Below, one piece after another: positions 25,012-33,258 of a stretch of 64,000 nucleotides of DNA. This stretch comes from an uncultured Bacteroidia bacterium. Its GTDB lineage: Bacteria > Bacteroidota > Bacteroidia > Bacteroidales > UBA932. A model generated the notes under the pieces. It was given only the letters and a program-made list of their open reading frames with translations, did no database searches and was not told the DNA's origin. The stretch covers positions 41,744 to 105,743 of the forward strand of contig CADBAY010000007.1 in NCBI GenBank assembly GCA_902792815.1, written 5' to 3'. Every line of letters starts with the position of its first letter. Position 1 is the first letter of the stretch. The position numbers and the translations under genes are program-made.

Positions 25012-25968
25012 ACTTTTTTTAGGCATCGAAAGCTTGTAGATAATCGGTTTGCCCTGGCCGCGCCTGGGGCTTGTATTGGTGTTGACATACAACCATCCGT
25101 CGCGTATTACGAGGTCTTCCATCTCGTATGGCACTTCCTCGTTAAGATTGTATTTAGCTACTATAGTACCGCTGTCTGTGTCATATACGCGGATGCGCGA
25201 CGGCCTGTTTTCGGGGTCGATCACCCCTACGCCGAAGCAATAGAAAATCTTGCCGTCATACATGCACCCCGCCTGTGTGAACCAGGTTTCGTAGGGGAAA
25301 ATGACCTGCTTGACCAGATCGTCAACAGTAAGGGTTACCTCCGCTCCTTCCGCCAGGGCGGGAATCCTGAACTGGTAGGCTATGTAGAAGTTGTCCTCGG
25401 CGCGAAGAGTCACAGCCGGCGTTGTCCTCTGGTGGGCGGAGAAAACCCACAGGGCCTTGCGCTCGCGGTCGATCAGCCAACTGGGGGCGCCGAAGATGGG
25501 TTCGTATCCCTTGGCGGCAAAGCCGCTGATATCCAGCTTGATAGTCTGTACCAGAGTGCTGGAGAACTTTTTTCCGCAGCGCTTGATGCTCTCCACAAAG
25601 CAGGTCCATTCGATATCGCTGCCCACCTTGCCGTTTGAAATGTACAGCAGAGGGAATGAGCCGCCCGGCGCCTTCTCGATGCCGAACTCGGCATTGTTGG
25701 CGTGATTGTCCTTGCAGGACGATGCCAGTTCGAATCCGGCAATAGGAAAAGGATTCTGCTTCTTGAAGTCGTACACGTTTACGTGCCCGCCGTCTTCGAG
25801 GCTGAAGATGTAGCGCTTGTAAATGTCCATGCCTTGCTGGGGCCGGCCCCGGCCCTCTTTGACAAGAAATACTGAGCACTCGGGCTCTATCTGAAGGCCT
25901 CCGAAACTTTGGGCCGCCACCGCTGCGGCCGCAACCAGGCAGGCCGTCGTCAACAATAATCTTTTCAT
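25000..25968 (-). CDS. Secreted protein of unknown function
   Basis: A 322-residue protein with a signal peptide (MKRLLLTTACLVAAAAVAAQ). The rest is beta-rich with spaced Trp/Tyr-Asp segments (YIFSLEDGGHVNVYDFKKQN; IRVYDTDSGTIVAKYNL; DLVIRDGWLYVNTNTSP), suggesting a small beta-propeller or lectin-like fold. I recognise no catalytic motif. The start is the ATG at 25968, which overlaps the symporter stop by one base (TAATG), so it is co-transcribed with the symporter. Inferred role: a periplasmic or surface accessory of the transporter/phosphoesterase/oxidoreductase cluster. Confidence 0.8.
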   Translation of the reverse strand: MKRLLLTTACLVAAAAVAAQSFGGLQIEPECSVFLVKEGRGRPQQGMDIYKRYIFSLEDGGHVNVYDFKKQNPFPIAGFELASSCKDNHANNAEFGIEKAPGGSFPLLYISNGKVGSDIEWTCFVESIKRCGKKFSSTLVQTIKLDISGFAAKGYEPIFGAPSWLIDRERKALWVFSAHQRTTPAVTLRAEDNFYIAYQFRIPALAEGAEVTLTVDDLVKQVIFPYETWFTQAGCMYDGKIFYCFGVGVIDPENRPSRIRVYDTDSGTIVAKYNLNEEVPYEMEDLVIRDGWLYVNTNTSPRRGQGKPIIYKLSMPKKSFVE

Positions 25969-27743
25969 TATTTTCTTTTCCTGATTATCCTGTAAACAAC
26001 ATAAACGCCTATGAATAAAGCTATTGCGGCAATGAAGCCGATTACCGTCCCCTTGACTTCCATAGTCTTGGGGTCCCCGGCCAGGAGCAAGCAAGTAAGC
26101 AATAAAGCTATGGTTCCTATGGTGCAGCAAAAGCAGGTGAGGGCGAGGGATGAGTACTTTCGGGTGGCTTCTTTGACTTCGGGGCCGGGCGCCTTTTGTG
26201 CGTCGTGATCGACATATGCCTCGATGGCTTCGTGCCCGCTGTTGGTGATGCCTTTCATCTTGCACCATAACTCCATGGCGGAGAGGATAATTACGGGCAC
26301 CATGCAACCCGACACCGACTCTATCAGGCTCGGGCTCATTACTGTCTCGGGAATGGTAAAACGTGCCGTGAAGCCCAGTGCCCACGAGATCAGCATGGCA
26401 ACGACCAGCCGGCCTCCGCTCAGGCGCTTGCTGAACAAACCCCAGATGGATGGAATATAGAGCGGACAGAGCACCATTGTGATGACCATCACCACCACTT
26501 TTTCGGCCCCTCCTGCAAGCGGCACAAGCATCGCGGCGCCTATGATGAACAAGCCGAAAACCAGCGTGAAGATGCGTCCTGCGCGGATGCGCTGCTTCTC
26601 GGATGCCTCCGCGTTGCCCTTGCGGCGTCCCCATATTTCGTAAGTGAACACATTTGCGTACACGTTGAGCGTCCCCGATACATTGCTCAGGGTTGCTGAC
26701 AGCATTGCCGCCAGCATCATACCGACCATGCCTGCCATCAGCACTGTCTTGCTCATGTTAACGTAGGCGCTCTCGCCCAGGCGGGTCATCGCGGCGGGAT
26801 CTGCATCCATTCCCGGCCCCGGAACCAGCAGGCGGTACATCATGGTGGGCAGGTACCAGATAAGGGGCGTCAGAAGGTACAGGACGCCGATCAGCGCCGT
26901 GCTCCTTCGGGCATCCTTGACGGTGGGCACGCTGATGTAGCGCTGCACGAACGGCCAGTCGCCGCCTATCATCGCCACGTGCAGGCACATCCAAAGCACC
27001 AGCCATATCCAGCTGTATGTTGGGGAAGTAGGGGAGAAGAAGCCAGGGATCTCACTTGCACGGCTTATAAAACTGCTCACACCGCCCACGGCGTTGAACG
27101 AGAGCGGCACCATGAACACCACTACGCTCAGCAGCACTCCGAACTGGATGAAATCGGTCATCAGCACGGCCGGGAAGCCTCCGGCGATTGTGTACGCCAG
27201 GGTGATGCCGCCCAGGAATGCCAGCGCCCACCATATGCTGAGGTTGCCGGCAGCCGAGTCGCCCGGGAGCCCGGTGGAAGCGAAAATGCTGCCTTCCGGG
27301 ACCTGTATCAGGGCGCAGGTCACTACGGCCACCGCGTACAAGGCCACGGCGGTATGGAGGCCCCGTCCCACTATGCCGGCTACCGTGTAGAAGCGCAGTG
27401 TGCCGTGGCCGAAACGCACCGTAAGGTATTCTCCGGGAGATTTAATCTTGAGCCTGCGCCATCTGCCTGCTATCCAGCGGCTTACTATGAGAGAAGAGAA
27501 GCCCAGCATGATGGCCGTCATCACGGCCACCAGACCTGATTTATATGCCACCCCGCCCCACACCACAAAGGTGCTGGCGGAGAAAATCGTCATATAGGAA
27601 GAAACACCGGAAAGCCACCAGGAGGAGTTGCGCCCGGCGATGAACATATCCTCGGAGTTCTTGATGCGCCTGCCCATCAGCAGGCTCACTCCAACCAGGC
27701 CGGCGAAGTAGATAAGGATGACAATCAGGTCGAGTGTTCCCAT
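25968..27743 (-). CDS. Sodium:solute symporter family transporter
   Basis: A 591-residue inner-membrane protein with about 13-14 hydrophobic segments from the N-terminus (LDLIVILIYFAGLVGVSLL) to the last segment (GFIAAIALFIGVYVVYRII). FIAGRNSSWWLSGVSSYMTI and a sodium-site region fit the SSS family. The usual substrates of this family in Bacteroidales include sugars, sialic acid, cyclitols and carboxylates; the substrate here cannot be read. It starts 3 bp after the phosphoesterase gene and overlaps the unknown secreted protein, so all three form one operon. Confidence 0.92.
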   Translation of the reverse strand: MGTLDLIVILIYFAGLVGVSLLMGRRIKNSEDMFIAGRNSSWWLSGVSSYMTIFSASTFVVWGGVAYKSGLVAVMTAIMLGFSSLIVSRWIAGRWRRLKIKSPGEYLTVRFGHGTLRFYTVAGIVGRGLHTAVALYAVAVVTCALIQVPEGSIFASTGLPGDSAAGNLSIWWALAFLGGITLAYTIAGGFPAVLMTDFIQFGVLLSVVVFMVPLSFNAVGGVSSFISRASEIPGFFSPTSPTYSWIWLVLWMCLHVAMIGGDWPFVQRYISVPTVKDARRSTALIGVLYLLTPLIWYLPTMMYRLLVPGPGMDADPAAMTRLGESAYVNMSKTVLMAGMVGMMLAAMLSATLSNVSGTLNVYANVFTYEIWGRRKGNAEASEKQRIRAGRIFTLVFGLFIIGAAMLVPLAGGAEKVVVMVITMVLCPLYIPSIWGLFSKRLSGGRLVVAMLISWALGFTARFTIPETVMSPSLIESVSGCMVPVIILSAMELWCKMKGITNSGHEAIEAYVDHDAQKAPGPEVKEATRKYSSLALTCFCCTIGTIALLLTCLLLAGDPKTMEVKGTVIGFIAAIALFIGVYVVYRIIRKRK

Positions 27744-27746
27744 GGG

Positions 27747-29459
27747 CTATCGCATCAGTTTTCCGAAGGGCTTGGGACGCTCCACAACCTCGGTGTACTC
27801 CCGTCCGAAACTGTCGGTGACCTTTACCGTTACGGTGCTGGTGGCAGATGATGCCTTTGCCCAGAAGTAATGCGGCTTGGCTCCGGGTTCGTTGTATTTT
27901 TCCGGCCAGCGGTTCTTGGAATTGTCGTCCCACGAGGCCTTGGGAAGATAGTAATCGAGAGTGAACTGGGGGTTCTCCGCCTTGCGGTGCTCTACCGGGA
28001 GTTCTATGCCGTTCTCGCTCACGCTTATCGTCCATTTGCTTTCCCATGCCCACACATTTATCAGGAGCATATTGTCTTCGATGGCGCTGTAGTCGGTACG
28101 CTTGCCGTAATGCTTGAGCATTGCCCGGACAGCTCCGTCGCTTCGGTAGTAGTCGCGTACCGCATTCATGTCGAACACCCTGAACTGCGCTGCTGCGCCG
28201 TCGTCAATGGATACGAAGTACCACTCCATATCATTGCCGCTGAAGGGGAACACTTCAAATCCGGCAGGACCGCCGTCGGGAGCAAGCATAAGGCCTCCGT
28301 GTGCGGCAGTCTGCCACCAGCATCCGCACACTCCCGATATGTTGTGCTCCACGATATTGGATATGTAAGGATAGGTGGAAGAGTCGTCGGAACCATAGCA
28401 GAGCATGTTCTGGTGCGAGTGGCCCGATATAAAATGCACGTCGCTGAATTCTTTGAACAGTGAGGTGAATTCATTGAACAGATCCTCGGCTCTGCCGTCT
28501 TTGTCCTGGAAATGCGAAATAATCTTGCTCCCTGTGAATCCGCCTTTGTAGCGCATCATTGGGCTGTGGAACGCCACTATGAGAGGAGCGTTTTTGTCGC
28601 GTACCGTGGCAAGATCTTTCTTCATCCATTCGAGCTGGTCAGGCGTTACATAGTGGTCGTGGTCGCGCTTGCCGGTGATGCCTTCATAAGTGTCTATGCG
28701 TCCCTCGCTGTTGAGGTACACGATATTGTCCAGCACAATGTAATGCGTGCCGCCCAGGTTGAAAGAGTAGTGGGTGGGTCCCATGGAGCGGCGGTAACGC
28801 TCGGCGGCATTGAAGTCGATGTCGCCCTCGCGGGGGATTCCGCCATCGTTGTCGTGGTTACCCATAACGTGGAACATCGGTACGGGGAATTTGCATTTCT
28901 CCAGAGTCTTTGGGAAGTCCTCTATCGAGTAACCGTATTCATACCAATAGCGGTCGTAAGAGCTGTCGCCGCAGTTGAGGCAATACACCGGCCCTTTGGG
29001 GCGGGCCTTTTCGACCTCCTCGTTGAAACGCGGCATAAAGCTCTCGATGAACTGTCTTTCGTCGTCGAAAAGGTTGGCCAGATGGATGTCGGATATTGCA
29101 ATGAGGGTGTAGTCGCTATTGTTCACGCTCTTGAGGCTGAAGTCGTGCCTTTCGGGAGCGCCGGGAGCCTCGGTGAGCCTTTGCCAGAAGTGAGGCATGC
29201 CATAAGTGGTCTCCACCTCGGTGCAGGAAGGAATGCTCACCCACACGCTGCCTTCTTTTTTGTCGGACTTTAGATAGTAGAATCCTTTCTTGTCGGTGGC
29301 GGTGAGCTCGGCGCCATCGGATACTACTACTCCCTGCATTGGGGTGCCGTCCCGGAGTACCTGTCCCCAGATGGTCGTACCCTTGGGGAGACGTTGTTTT
29401 GCGGCGCTCGCCGGAACAAGTATCGTACACAGCAGCAGGATGGCGAAAAACTTTTTCAT
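27747..29459 (-). CDS. Calcineurin-like metallophosphoesterase, exported, with N- and C-terminal domains
   Basis: A 570-residue exported protein (MKKFFAILLLCTILVPASAA). Residues about 25-115 form an N-terminal beta domain (GTTIWGQVLRDGTPMQGVVV, SVWVSIPS). The metallophosphoesterase core has all ligands: AISDIHLAN, NCGDSSYD, MGNHDNDGG, VAFHSPMM and SGHSHQN. The region from about residue 400 resembles the calcineurin-like C-terminal domain (FSGNDMEWYFVSIDDG), ending in an Ig-like segment. It probably removes phosphate from a sugar or cyclitol phosphate in the periplasm before uptake through the adjacent symporter; the substrate is inferred, not seen. I chose the ATG at 29459, four codons inside the longest frame, because it starts the signal peptide. 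Confidence 0.9.
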   Translation of the reverse strand: MKKFFAILLLCTILVPASAAKQRLPKGTTIWGQVLRDGTPMQGVVVSDGAELTATDKKGFYYLKSDKKEGSVWVSIPSCTEVETTYGMPHFWQRLTEAPGAPERHDFSLKSVNNSDYTLIAISDIHLANLFDDERQFIESFMPRFNEEVEKARPKGPVYCLNCGDSSYDRYWYEYGYSIEDFPKTLEKCKFPVPMFHVMGNHDNDGGIPREGDIDFNAAERYRRSMGPTHYSFNLGGTHYIVLDNIVYLNSEGRIDTYEGITGKRDHDHYVTPDQLEWMKKDLATVRDKNAPLIVAFHSPMMRYKGGFTGSKIISHFQDKDGRAEDLFNEFTSLFKEFSDVHFISGHSHQNMLCYGSDDSSTYPYISNIVEHNISGVCGCWWQTAAHGGLMLAPDGGPAGFEVFPFSGNDMEWYFVSIDDGAAAQFRVFDMNAVRDYYRSDGAVRAMLKHYGKRTDYSAIEDNMLLINVWAWESKWTISVSENGIELPVEHRKAENPQFTLDYYLPKASWDDNSKNRWPEKYNEPGAKPHYFWAKASSATSTVTVKVTDSFGREYTEVVERPKPFGKLMR

Positions 29460-29547
29460 ATACGGTGGCATGTAATGTATTGTTTGCTAATTGTTTATAA
29501 GATTTGCCTGCATCTTTTTCCTTGCAGGCTGATGGCGGAAGTGCTTG

Positions 29548-30876
29548 TTAATGAGGTGGTTGCGAGCCACCGATTATGGCGCCGAGCCGTCGGAGGCGCT
29601 CCTGCAGCAGGCCTATGTCGATGCGGTCGACGCTGCAGCCGGCCGCGGAGGCCAGAGCTGCCGCCACTCCTGCCGCCTGCCCCGTTCCCATGCAGGAGGC
29701 CTGCACGCGGAGCGACGCGAAAGCGGTCTTGTCGGCGCTGATGCAGCGGCCCGCCACAAGAAGGTTTCCGACGGCGGGGGAGTATAGTGCGCGATAGGGC
29801 ACGTATGCCGGAGTCTTTAGGAAAGTTACATTCTGAGAGGCTCCGTTGGCTACGTGGATGTCAATCGGGTGCGCACCGCGGGAGACACTGTCGGGATAGC
29901 GGAAGGCGCTCACGTATTCTTGCCCCGTAATTGTATGGGCGCCAACGATACGGCGGCTTTCTCTGATGCCGGCCTGGACCGCTACGGCAGATACATAGCT
30001 GTCTTTGAATTCGGGGAAATGCTCCCGCAGCACTGCCGCCATCTTGAACACCTGTTCCCGCAACTCGCACTCCGCCCTGGTGTAATCGCGGTTGGAGATG
30101 GCGTCGCCGGCGGTACGGGTCATGTTGACCGTGACCACTCCCGGCTGCAAGGTGGTACAGAACCAGGGGCCTCCGAACTCTGAAATGCCCCATTCCTCCC
30201 GGTGTTCAAGTAGTTCGCTGCGTATTTCCTCGCAGTGGCAGTTGACGCCCTGGCGGTTATGGTGCATAGCTTTCTGTATACGCGGAGTGGATGTGTCTAC
30301 GCCGCTGAGCACAAAGTAGGTGGAGAGGGGCTGGAGCGGCTTGCCCTCGTCGGGCTGCATGCTCACTCCGGCTGCAGCTGCCAGGTCACCGTCACCTGTG
30401 CAGTCGATGAAAACCTTGGCAGTGAGGGCTTCGGTGCCGTTTTTGTTGTCGATGAATATCGCTTCGATGTTGCCGTTGCTGCATTGGCATCCACAGAGAT
30501 AGGAATGCATGTACAGGTCTACGCCTGCCTCAAGAGCCATTCTCTGGCAGCAAAGTTTATAGAGTTCGGGTTCGAATGCTACGTTGCCGAGGGGCTGCTC
30601 TATGAGCCCTCCTCCCATGGCCTGAAGGCGCTCGCAAAACTCCCAGGGAATGCCGCCGATGACCTTCTGGCCATTGTAAGTGAACACGCTCAGCGGAGCC
30701 ACTATTCCGGCCGTGGCCATGCCTCCCAAAAAGCCATACTGCTCTACCAGGGCCGTGCGTGCACCGCTTCGGGCTGCAGCGATGGCGGCTATGAATCCGG
30801 CGGGGCCGCCTCCGCAGACCACCACGTCGCAGCTTGCGACGAGTGATGCTTTTCGCTCAAAAATAATAGCACTCAT
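29548..30876 (-). CDS. FAD-dependent oxidoreductase (FAD_oxidored type)
   Basis: A 442-residue protein with a Rossmann dinucleotide motif near the N-terminus (CDVVVCGGGPAGFIAAIAAAR) and the associated VEQYGFLGGMAT. VFIDCTGDGDLAAAAGV and NLLVAGRCISADKTAFASLR are the FAD-binding signatures of pfam12831-type oxidoreductases. No signal peptide, so cytosolic. These enzymes oxidise alcohol groups in sugars, cyclitols or similar compounds, but no substrate can be assigned. The ATG at 30876 is 6 nt from a TATTTTTG box, giving a leaderless prediction. The neighbouring divergent genes include a second flavoprotein. Confidence 0.9.
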   Translation of the reverse strand: MSAIIFERKASLVASCDVVVCGGGPAGFIAAIAAARSGARTALVEQYGFLGGMATAGIVAPLSVFTYNGQKVIGGIPWEFCERLQAMGGGLIEQPLGNVAFEPELYKLCCQRMALEAGVDLYMHSYLCGCQCSNGNIEAIFIDNKNGTEALTAKVFIDCTGDGDLAAAAGVSMQPDEGKPLQPLSTYFVLSGVDTSTPRIQKAMHHNRQGVNCHCEEIRSELLEHREEWGISEFGGPWFCTTLQPGVVTVNMTRTAGDAISNRDYTRAECELREQVFKMAAVLREHFPEFKDSYVSAVAVQAGIRESRRIVGAHTITGQEYVSAFRYPDSVSRGAHPIDIHVANGASQNVTFLKTPAYVPYRALYSPAVGNLLVAGRCISADKTAFASLRVQASCMGTGQAAGVAAALASAAGCSVDRIDIGLLQERLRRLGAIIGGSQPPH

Positions 30877-30882
30877 TATCTG

Positions 30883-30890
30883 CAAAAATA
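30883..30890 (-). promoter_or_regulatory. -7 box of the reverse FAD oxidoreductase promoter (leaderless)
   Basis: Reverse-strand TATTTTTG, 6 nt before the ATG at 30876. On the forward strand TAATTTAG at 30903-30910, one mismatch from consensus, lies 4 nt before the divergent DUF456 start. Confidence 0.6.
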
Positions 30891-30914
30891 CGAAATTATT
30901 GCTAATTTAGCGGT

Positions 30915-31406
30915 ATGGTTGTTTTAATAGTTTTTGCGATTATCTTCGCAATCGTGGGCATCATCGGCAGCGTAGTTCCGGGCCTCCCCGGGCCGCCCAT
31001 GAGCTGGGTAGGCATGCTGCTCGTGTTTTTTGCCGGAAAGGCCGGAGAAAGGCCCGACCCCATGAGTATCAAAACCCTTCTTATCTGGCTTGGAATCACC
31101 GTTTTGGTTACGGTGTTGGACTATGTTATCCCTGTTAAGACCACTCAGCTCACCGGAGGCCACAAGGCGGCTTCCACGGGCGCCATCTTGGGCTTGATAG
31201 TGGGCATGATAGTCCCTCCCGTCGGCATAATCCTGGGCTCTCTTCTCGGCGCTTTCCTGGGCGAGTTGATGGTCAACGACAAGGGTATGTGGCCGGCGTT
31301 CAAAGCCGGAGCCGGAGCCTTCCTCGGCTTTCTGCTGGGGACGGGGCTCAAGCTTGTGACTTCAGGTGTAATGGCTTGGTTGATAATAAAATACGCTTTC
31401 TTATAA
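30915..31406 (+). CDS. DUF456 family membrane protein
   Basis: A 163-residue protein of small hydrophobic segments with Gly/Pro-rich turns (VVPGLPGPPMSWVGMLLVF; GAILGLIVGMIVPPVGIILG; GSLLGAFLGEL), the pattern of the DUF456 family. It has about four or five membrane segments. The function of the family is unknown. The stop is 1 bp before the start of the next flavoprotein gene, so they are probably co-transcribed. Confidence 0.85.
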   Translation: MVVLIVFAIIFAIVGIIGSVVPGLPGPPMSWVGMLLVFFAGKAGERPDPMSIKTLLIWLGITVLVTVLDYVIPVKTTQLTGGHKAASTGAILGLIVGMIVPPVGIILGSLLGAFLGELMVNDKGMWPAFKAGAGAFLGFLLGTGLKLVTSGVMAWLIIKYAFL

Positions 31407-31407
31407 A

Positions 31408-33246
31408 ATGGACAGATCAAATTCTATTATGGTTCTTGCCACCCGCTTCGACGAGCTGGGCGACTGGACTGTGGAGCAGCAGTTCGTGCTGCAGATGGGC
31501 TCCAGCTACCTACTGGCCCACGGCATTGGCGAGCCTCTTAAACAAGATGCTGTAACTACCATACAAATTCCTTCCGACGGCCGCTACACCCTTTGGGTGC
31601 GCACCAAAAACTGGACTGCTTTCTGGTCAGAGGGCAAGACCCCCGGTATCTTCCAGGTCAAGGTGGACGGAAAAGCCGACGAGGCGGAGTTCGGTACCGG
31701 ATGCCCCGGAGCCACCAGGGCGGAGAGGGCTGCGTGGTATTGGCAGAAGGGCGGCAGCTATGAGCTCAAAGCAGGTGAGCACACCCTTGCACTGCACGAT
31801 CTTACAGGCCTCGACGGCAGAGCCGACGCAGTAATACTCACTACTTCTAAAGATATTCCCGGAGAGGGCCTTGAGGCCTACCGGGCGCTACGTGACGAGC
31901 TGCTGCCTACCCCCGTAGAGGATAAGGGCGATTACGACTTTGTGGTGGTCGGCGCCGGCATGTCCGGCCTCTGTGCGGCCATCGCAGCCGCCCGTAACGG
32001 CAGCCGCGTAGCCCTGCTGCAAGACCGCTACATTCTGGGCGGAAACAACAGCTCGGAAGTGCGGGTGGGTCTTGGCGGCCAAATCAACATGCCGCCGTAT
32101 CCTTCTTTGGGTTACATACTTAACGAGATTGGCCCCGACCGTTACGGCAACGCCCGCGGTGCCCATCATTACCAAGATTGGAAAAAGTGGGACGTCATAG
32201 CGGCCGAACCCAACATCACTCTCTTTGCCGGTTATACCGTAGACAAAGTGGAGATGGAAAACGGCAGTATCAAGGCTGTCGAAGCTGTTGAGGCTACCCG
32301 GCAGAACCGCATACGCATAGGAGGTTACGTTTTCTCCGACTGCACCGGAGACGCTCACCTGGCGGTGCTTGCCGGCGCCCGTACCATGATGGGACGCGAG
32401 GCCCGCAGCGAGTTCGGCGAGAGCCTTGCTCCCGAAAAGGCGGACGGATATACTATGGGCGTTAGCATCGAGTGGTATTGCGAGGATTGGAACACTCCCT
32501 GCTCTTTCCCCGACAGCCTCGACTGGGGCCTGCATCTTGACGAGGAAACGGTAGAGCCCGTGCATCGCGCCAACTGGTACTGGGAAGTGGGTATGAACGA
32601 CGACCAGATTGCCGACGCCGAAAAGATACGCGACTATGGTATGTATGTGGCTTACAGCACATTCTCCTATTGCAAGAACCGTCTTGCCAAGAAGGAAGAT
32701 TGGGAATGCACCCACCTTACCTGGGTGAGCCACGTGAGCGGCAAGCGCGAGAGCCGCCGCATCGTGGGCGACCTGATCCTGCGTGAGCAGGACCTCACGC
32801 GTCCCATCCCTTATCCCGACGGCACCTGTACCACCACCTGGCGTATCGACCAGCATTATCCCGACCCTCGCAACGCCGGTAAATATCCCGGCGAGGAGTG
32901 GATGAGCATCGGCAAACTCGTCCCCATCGACCCGTACGCCCTTCCGTACCGCTGCTTCTACAGCGCCGACATCCCCAATATGTTCATGGCGGGGCGTGAC
33001 ATAAGCGTGACCCACATTGCCCTTGGCTCCGTCCGCGTTATGCGCACCTGCGCCATGATGGGTGAGGTGGTAGGACTTGCCGCCAGTATCTGCGTTGGCA
33101 AGAAACTGCTGCCGCGCGATATCTACAAGACCAACTTCGCCGACCTTGTGGCCCTGATGAAGAAGGGTGCCGGCCGCACCGACGTGCCTTACACCCAGTT
33201 CTACCACCAGGTCGACCGCACCGGCCACCAGGCCGAAGATAGGTAG
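31408..33246 (+). CDS. FAD-dependent oxidoreductase with N-terminal beta domain
   Basis: A 612-residue protein without a signal peptide. Residues 1-150 form a beta-rich domain resembling a carbohydrate-binding or PA14-like module (RYTLWVRTKNWTAFWSEGKT; GEHTLALHDLTGLDGRADAV). The flavoprotein part begins at about 175 with FVVVGAGMSGLCAAIAAARNG and LLQDRYILGGNNSSEVRVG, and has DCTGDAHLAVLAGAR and NMFMAGRDISVTHIALGSVR. It is a second member of the FAD_oxidored group in the same divergent cluster, so the two may act on related substrates. The N-terminal fusion with a cytosolic flavoprotein is unusual. Substrate unknown. Confidence 0.88.
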   Translation: MDRSNSIMVLATRFDELGDWTVEQQFVLQMGSSYLLAHGIGEPLKQDAVTTIQIPSDGRYTLWVRTKNWTAFWSEGKTPGIFQVKVDGKADEAEFGTGCPGATRAERAAWYWQKGGSYELKAGEHTLALHDLTGLDGRADAVILTTSKDIPGEGLEAYRALRDELLPTPVEDKGDYDFVVVGAGMSGLCAAIAAARNGSRVALLQDRYILGGNNSSEVRVGLGGQINMPPYPSLGYILNEIGPDRYGNARGAHHYQDWKKWDVIAAEPNITLFAGYTVDKVEMENGSIKAVEAVEATRQNRIRIGGYVFSDCTGDAHLAVLAGARTMMGREARSEFGESLAPEKADGYTMGVSIEWYCEDWNTPCSFPDSLDWGLHLDEETVEPVHRANWYWEVGMNDDQIADAEKIRDYGMYVAYSTFSYCKNRLAKKEDWECTHLTWVSHVSGKRESRRIVGDLILREQDLTRPIPYPDGTCTTTWRIDQHYPDPRNAGKYPGEEWMSIGKLVPIDPYALPYRCFYSADIPNMFMAGRDISVTHIALGSVRVMRTCAMMGEVVGLAASICVGKKLLPRDIYKTNFADLVALMKKGAGRTDVPYTQFYHQVDRTGHQAEDR

Positions 33247-33258
33247 CCACTATACCAG

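Noticed and set aside
29506-29529. Hairpin GCCTGCA/TGCAGGC between two reverse genes as a terminator
   Set aside because: The arms are good, but no T-tract follows on either strand; it could be a weak pause site only.
31888-33228. 446-codon reverse ORF antisense to the forward FAD oxidoreductase
   Set aside because: A shadow frame; the forward gene is complete with FAD motifs.
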